Part shown: one piece after another, positions 59,287 to 64,000 of the stretch | How the letters are laid out: each line of letters opens with the position of its first letter | How positions within the stretch are numbered: position 1 is the first letter of the stretch | NCBI GenBank assembly: GCA_015680685.1 | Contig: MNCI01002042.1 | Location: forward strand, 150,882 to 214,881 | Reading direction: 5' to 3' | Origin: Gnetum montanum | Lineage: Eukaryota; Streptophyta; Gnetopsida; Gnetales; Gnetaceae | DNA length: 64,000 nt | Notes under the pieces: model-generated | The model's input: only the letters and a program-made list of their open reading frames with translations | Databases searched by the model: none | What the model was told of the DNA's origin: nothing | Translations under genes and position numbers: made by a program

Positions 59287-59600
59287 GGCTCAAAAACTTA
59301 TCAAAACATGCTAAAGTGGAGCATCTAGACCTCCTAAAACCTTCCCCAAGGTTCCCAGCAGGTCTCAAGCACTTGAAAATCAAATTTTGGGCTCCAAATG
59401 ATGGTCTTCCATTCCTGTACGCCCAGCATATACGCCGGGGTGCAGCCAGCGTAGACAGACTTTCGGGCCCCATAAATGAGTCAAAACGTGCCAGAATTGA
59501 GTGTCCAGACCCCCCAGATCCTTCCCCAAGGTCCCCAGCAGGTCTTAGGCACTCGAAAATTGAATTTTGGGCTCCAAATGATGGTCTTTTCATTCCTCTA
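59287..59600. repeat. 180-bp tandem duplication in D3 LTR
   Basis: CTTCCCCAAGGTTCCCAGCA at 59341 recurs as CTTCCCCAAGGTCCCCAGCA at 59521, with GGGCTCCAAATGATGGTCTT also repeated 180 bases apart. The copies differ at about one base in ten. Confidence 0.85.
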
Positions 59601-59604
59601 TGCT

Positions 59605-59775
59605 TAGCATATACAGTGTATACGCCCCAGCGTATACAGTGTACGTTCAGCATTCACAGCGTATACGTCCAGCGTATACGCCCCAGCGTATACATTGTAC
59701 GTTCAGCATTCATAGCGTATACGTCTAGCGTATACGCCCCAGCATAAACAGCGTATACGTTCAGCATATACGTCG
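59605..59775. repeat. 56-bp tandem repeat with GCGTATACGC palindromes in D3 LTR
   Basis: GTACGTTCAGCATTCA at 59641 and 59697 mark a 56-bp period. Each unit has two or three copies of AGCGTATACG. GCGTATACGC is its own reverse complement. Confidence 0.85.
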
Positions 59776-60448
59776 GCAGATGTAACATGTTGTACACTTG
59801 TAAATTTTACGCTTTCGCACCTGGTCAACGCGTCACGTGTCACCCTAAACCGGTATAAAACCCCGATTTTTCGACTTCCACAAGGACTTTTTGCAAAATC
59901 CCGAACCACACCAGAGAACATTTACGTTGTGCAAAAGAGCAGAAAAACCTTCTTACGCTGGGAAGCCCTGCACGTTGTGGATCTAGTCTCTTATGCTCCG
60001 CTCGCCCTGCAAACCGTCCGAGTCACCTCTGTGTACGCCGGGGCTTTTCGTCCGCCTTGTGTTCCCACAACTGCGTTAGACCGGTGCACTGTACTCTGAC
60101 TCTGTAATTCCATTGTTTCATTCGCTGCAAGTTCTTTTCCAGTTTTACGTCAATTTAACAAATGGAATCGTAAATGTGACTCGTGTTTCGTTTGCATCCG
60201 TTTACGTTTCACGCTGTTTTTACTGTTTATGCTTGCACACCGTTTACGCATAACCCAGCGTATAGCATTTTGCGTACACGCGGGGAAATCCTTGTCTGAT
60301 CTACGTGCGGACCACCCAAGGTACTCTGCCTTTGCTGCATTCCAGCTCGCCCTCAGGCGAAGGCAGGATCTTCTGTACGCGTCCTACGATCCCGCGGCCT
60401 CTGTTTTTCTTCCAGCTAAAGACTGACGATTTCAAGCAGTACAGAAAT

Positions 60449-60465
60449 TGGTGTTAGAAGGAGGG
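60449..60465 (+). other. Primer binding site of D3
   Basis: TGGTGTTAGAAGGAGGG, two C-to-T type changes from the D2 form. Confidence 0.72.
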
Positions 60466-60684
60466 CCTCTGCCTTAAACTAGTTGTGCATCAGAGCTCTC
60501 AGCGTCTACACTGTTGAGTACACGCTGACTTTTTCCAAAAACCTCCAAGTGTTTACGCTGTACAATTTAAAACCTTACCTGCAAACTTTCCAGCGTCTAC
60601 GCTGCCTTGTTTAAAATTCACTATCTGCAAGTCTTCCAGCGTGTACACTGTTAACCATACGCTAACTTTGTTTACAAATTCCTA

Positions 60685-60915
60685 GTGTCTACACTGCTAC
60701 AGTGTTCTTACGCCTGCTACAGTGCTTTTACGCTGCTACAGTGTCTTAGCGTATACACTGCTACAGTGTCTCAGCGTATACTCTGCTATAGTGTCCCAGC
60801 GTGTGCTACAGTGTTCTTACGCCTGCTACAGTGTTTTTACGCCTGCTATAGTGTTTGTATGCCTGCTACAGTGTTTACGCTGCTACAGTACTGCTACAGT
60901 ACCGGTACAGTGTTT
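60685..60915. repeat. TGCTACAGTGT tandem array in D3 leader
   Basis: About a dozen copies of TGCTACAGTGT, spaced mostly 18 to 30 bases and alternating with TTTACGCC or AGCGTATAC. It is absent from the D2 leader, so it expanded after the two copies split. The array keeps +1 and +2 frames open, which yields spurious Cys/Tyr-rich ORFs. Confidence 0.88.
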
Positions 60916-61268
60916 TTTCAACAAAAACACCCAAAACGAGCCCGTTTCAAAGCCGAATTCGCTGCAATTCGCACCTACTTCAAACCGGTCTAAGTACTAA
61001 CGGCCACCAACATGGATCACCTTGTCTAAGGCATACCATACACACAACATAACGATTCCGAGATAACTTCATCTTACCCGAGATCACCATCCATGTACGA
61101 CTATGGTTCATAATTTCATACTTAGCTAAATTTTCTCCTGTTTACACTGTACACATAGGACACTTAGAAAAATTTTCAACGTTCACACACCGAACACTTT
61201 GCACACTTCCCCCGAAACACACTCGGCACTTGTTAGCTAGCTTATACGTTGCCCCGTCACACATCACC
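60916..61268 (+). other. Leader of D3 before gag
   Basis: About 350 bases without a gene, leading to the gag ATG at 61269. No clear site recognised. Confidence 0.5.
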
Positions 61269-64000
61269 ATGGAGTCATCCCCGACCTCTAATGCACGCAC
61301 CTTCGTAATCCTCACACAGGAACAATACAACTTTATTTCTGTGAAGATTCAGGCCAACCTTCCTCTTGACACCATAGAACAGGAGGCAAAACGAAACTTT
61401 GAGCACATATACATGGGAGGTCACGAATTCATCCCCTTTGTATATGACATCATCCCCCTTTCTGAGCCTCATCATAGACTCATCTCCCAACTCCTTATGG
61501 AAAGGAGCGAAAACTCACGGCGACCCAATGAGGAGCCCCAAAACCAACATGATGTAGATGACTTCGAGGCACAATCTGAACCTGAGGATTCATACCACAC
61601 CCTCAGTCCCCATGCCTACATGAATCCATCGCTCCATCCTCGCATGGGACAGATGATCACTCACCAAGCATCAATGAGCACACAAGCACCGGTATCCCAA
61701 CAGAGATTACCCACCCCCATTTCCACCCAGTACATACCACACATGCAAACGCATGGGGCCACTTTCACTACATCAACCCCACACATCCAGGGTGTCACTT
61801 CACAGTTTGTGGCTAGGAAAGGAACCATACCCCTTGTTCAACAACACACTCACTTCAACATGCCACACCCCACAACCACAACTCTGAATATTGCTCCACA
61901 ACAACAAATGACAACCCAACAACCTCCCCAACCAACTAATTTGCCTACCGCTCAAGAGTGGGCAGAAGCAAAACAGATGATGCAAGCGTTAGCAGATGAG
62001 ATAAAACAACTCAAAGCTAATAACACTGAACAAGTTAAAGTACTGGATTTCTACCGCGACGATCCAATTAGCTCTTCAGTGCCACTATTAGCTTTACCCA
62101 AGGGAATCACACTGCCCCAGTTAACCAAGTACAATGGGAAGGGAGATCCAAATGCTCACTTAGTCACGTTTCGATTAGAAACTCTATTGCTTCAAGCTTG
62201 GCCCCATGCAATCTTGTGCGTGTTTGCTATCTCCTTAACGAGTGTAGCCTTAGACTGGTACCGAGCCTTGCCTCGTAACTCCATATCCTCTCTAGAGGAT
62301 CTGTTACATTAGTTCGTTACCCGATTCAAGTACAACCGCAAGCCTGAAGCCACACTAGACACTCTGATACAGGTGAAACAAGCACCACTTGAGCCTGTGC
62401 AAAAGTTCATCCAACGATGGAGTGTAGCCCTTAACGAACTTCATGAGTCAATCCCTGAAAAGTATTTGCTTACGATTCTGAAGGGAGCCGTGAATGACTT
62501 CATTAAGTCAAAACTATACTACCTAAGTGCTCAAACGTTGAGCCAAGCATTCACACAGATCAAGAACATTGAACAAGCTGCACAAACTAGCAATGACCCC
62601 GCCTATGTGGCTTACAAGAACCAACACGTTGCCAAACAAAAGGCAACAACGGAAACTGTGGCCGCAAGCACAAAAACAACTAACACCAGTACCAACCCGC
62701 CTACAACAACAGGGGCCACCCCAAGGCCCAACTTTCAGCGCAAAGATCGCTCTAAGTACACACCTCTACCTGCACGACCTTCAGAACTCCTAGAGCAACT
62801 CCTTAGAACTGGGCAAATCCAATACAAACACGTAGCGGAGAATGCTCGCCGCCGACATGATAGGTACTGCGATTTACTAAGGAACCCCACCTTAGCAGCA
62901 CCAAATGAGCCCCCGGTTCCACGACATTTCAAGTTAGACCAATTCTGTCACTACCACCAAATGTCCGGTCACAATACCGACACCTGTCATGCGTTAAAGG
63001 ATGATCTACAAGCAATGATAGAACGGGGCCAACTGAACATCAACACCCTGAATCAACCGAGCACAGACGATGCCCCCTATGTCATAAACTCCATTGGCAT
63101 AAATAGTAAGCCTAAACCTGTGCAACAACCTTTTGTGATTCGTGTGCCTCCCAGCAAGGCAACAATCCCCTCCACCTCCATGAGCAAGGGGCCTCCCATC
63201 ATCATCAAGGTGCCACCTAGAGCACCGACGACACCTTTCGTGGTCAAAGTACCACCACCTCACATGTCCGCTAAGATGTTAAACTGGCAAGGTTCAACGC
63301 AATCTCGAGCACCGAAAACAGCCTTTGTGGTCAAAGTACCACCACAGTCGTCTGCTAAGATGTTAAATTGGCATGATGCACCAACGAAAACAGCAAAGAA
63401 ACCTTTCATTATCAAGGTGCCACAACAAGCTAGTCAAACACCAACAACTCCTCCTAAACTACCATTTGTTATAAAAGTGCCACCACGCGATGGCCCCTCA
63501 CCTACCCAGAGCCCAACCGTAGGAAACGTCTCAACCTCTCCTCCCTCAAGAGTCAACCTTGCCAACAACACGGATAAGCCTACCAAATGGCAGCAGAAGA
63601 GGACAAACGAACAACGAACAATACCAACAGTTGAAACAAAGGATACACCTAATATACAACAACTAAACACTGGGGGCCCTGCCCCTAATCCCAAACAAAC
63701 CAGGCCCAAGCCCTCAACCCATATAGAGGCAACCAACACAACGGCAGACAACACAGACTTTGTAGCTACACTGGCCCAGGTGAAACAAACGCTCAAACAA
63801 AAGAACACAACCATGAGCTTGTACGATTTGGTCATGACATCATCGGCTCATCGCGAAGCCTTAGCGCAAATGTTAGCATCCATTCCTGTTACAGAGGACA
63901 TCCCTGCTAACATGGAATCCATCCGTGCAGTGATTTCACAAAACACACCGCAAGAATTGGGTTCCAACACCTTAGCCTTCCGTGACGATGCAGTTAAAGT
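61269..64000 (+). pseudogene. gag (to gag-pro) of D3, one in-frame stop, runs off the window
   Basis: ATG at 61269 (MESSPTSNARTFVILTQEQ) is the first in frame and follows CACC. N-terminal segment to about 61640, a Pro/Gln/Thr/His-rich middle to 61940, then the coiled EWAEAKQMMQALADEIKQL, and the capsid core from DFYRDDPISSS (about 62047) to KLYYLSAQ (about 62530). The only stop is TAG at 62310-62312, where C has CAG (Gln). From 62313 the frame stays open to the end. A C-x2-H-x4-H-x4-C knuckle (CHYHQMSGHNTDTC) lies at 62946-62987. A tail with six or so P-F-V-V-K-V-P-P type repeats runs from 63125 to 63490. The segment MSLYDLVMTSSAHREALAQM near 63810 leads toward a protease outside the window. 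Confidence 0.9.
63125..63490 (+). repeat. Short peptide repeat PF(V/I)(V/I)KVPP in D3 gag
   Basis: Variants at about 63129 (PFVIRVPP), 63197 (PIIIKVPP), 63233 (PFVVKVPPP), 63321 (AFVVKVPPQ), 63403 (PFIIKVPQ) and 63461 (PFVIKVPP). Two of them are followed by SAKMLNW. Element C has the related PFIIHAP and PFIIRAL in its gag tail. Confidence 0.85.

Larger units (their letters stand above)
59008..60443 (+). repeat. 5' LTR of D3
   Basis: 1436 bp, TGAAACACCACAAAA to AGCAGTACA. It contains a 180-bp duplicated segment and a 56-bp repeat rich in GCGTATACG, listed separately, and TATAAAA at 59854-59860. It is longer than the D2 LTR because of these and of an extra block at 59030-59125. Confidence 0.85.
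59008..64000 (+). mobile_element. Element D3: Tat-like, LTR to gag, runs off the window
   Basis: LTR, PBS, long leader and the best preserved gag of the window. Only one stop is seen in over 900 gag codons, so D3 is the youngest D copy. Protease and later domains would lie to the right. Confidence 0.88.

Noticed and set aside
60685-61000. Cys/Tyr-rich overlapping ORFs in the D3 leader
   Set aside because: They come from the TGCTACAGTGT tandem array and have no protein features beyond its period.

Overview
The window reads as intergenic DNA of a large plant genome. I find no host gene, tRNA, rRNA or CRISPR array. Almost everything is retrotransposon, and most copies are old and full of stops. 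The deep nesting, old copies and AT-rich, CpG-poor decay would suit a gymnosperm or another very large plant genome, but the species cannot be read from the sequence.

Layout, left to right. (1) 1-1007: minus-strand 5' part of a LINE, with an ORF1 carrying an Ala-rich N-terminus, a DUF4283-like core and a CCHC knuckle. (2) 1008-3753: the 3' end of an Athila-like Ty3/gypsy element (called E). (3) 4156-44047: a three-level nest. Outer element A (Athila-like, TSD ATAGG, with an extra ORF after pol) holds element B (same family, 14171-41049, TSD CACTT/CACCT). B holds element C (Tat/Ogre-like, 17125-33867, TSD ACCTT). (4) 44053-46527: AT-rich flank with a small tandem repeat. (5) 46528-52200: a decayed minus-strand Ty1/copia element whose 5' LTR is split by a solo Athila-like LTR (50957-51853, TSD GTTGC/GTCGC). 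(6) 53001-64000: three Tat-like copies D1, D2 and D3, all on the plus strand. Each is cut in its gag by the 5' LTR of the next. D3 is the least damaged and runs off the right edge.

The most unusual content is inside C. Between gag and reverse transcriptase, where protease is expected, lies about 5.6 kb holding a minus-strand gene with eight exons and its own TATA-like box. Every intron is GT-AG and every exon phase fits, for a protein of about 1,100 residues. It now carries several stops and one 1-base frameshift. I do not recognise the protein. The same interval contains an LTR-end-like fragment and a 27/50-bp tandem array whose core word recurs in C's 3' region and, as coding DNA, in the gag of D3.

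The Tat-like elements (C, D1-D3) are rich in TTTACGC and GCGTATACGC words and in hairpins. The Athila-like and copia elements are AT-rich and heavily mutated. A 42-base segment between two single Ns in D2 is inverted relative to the related copies and looks like an assembly error.
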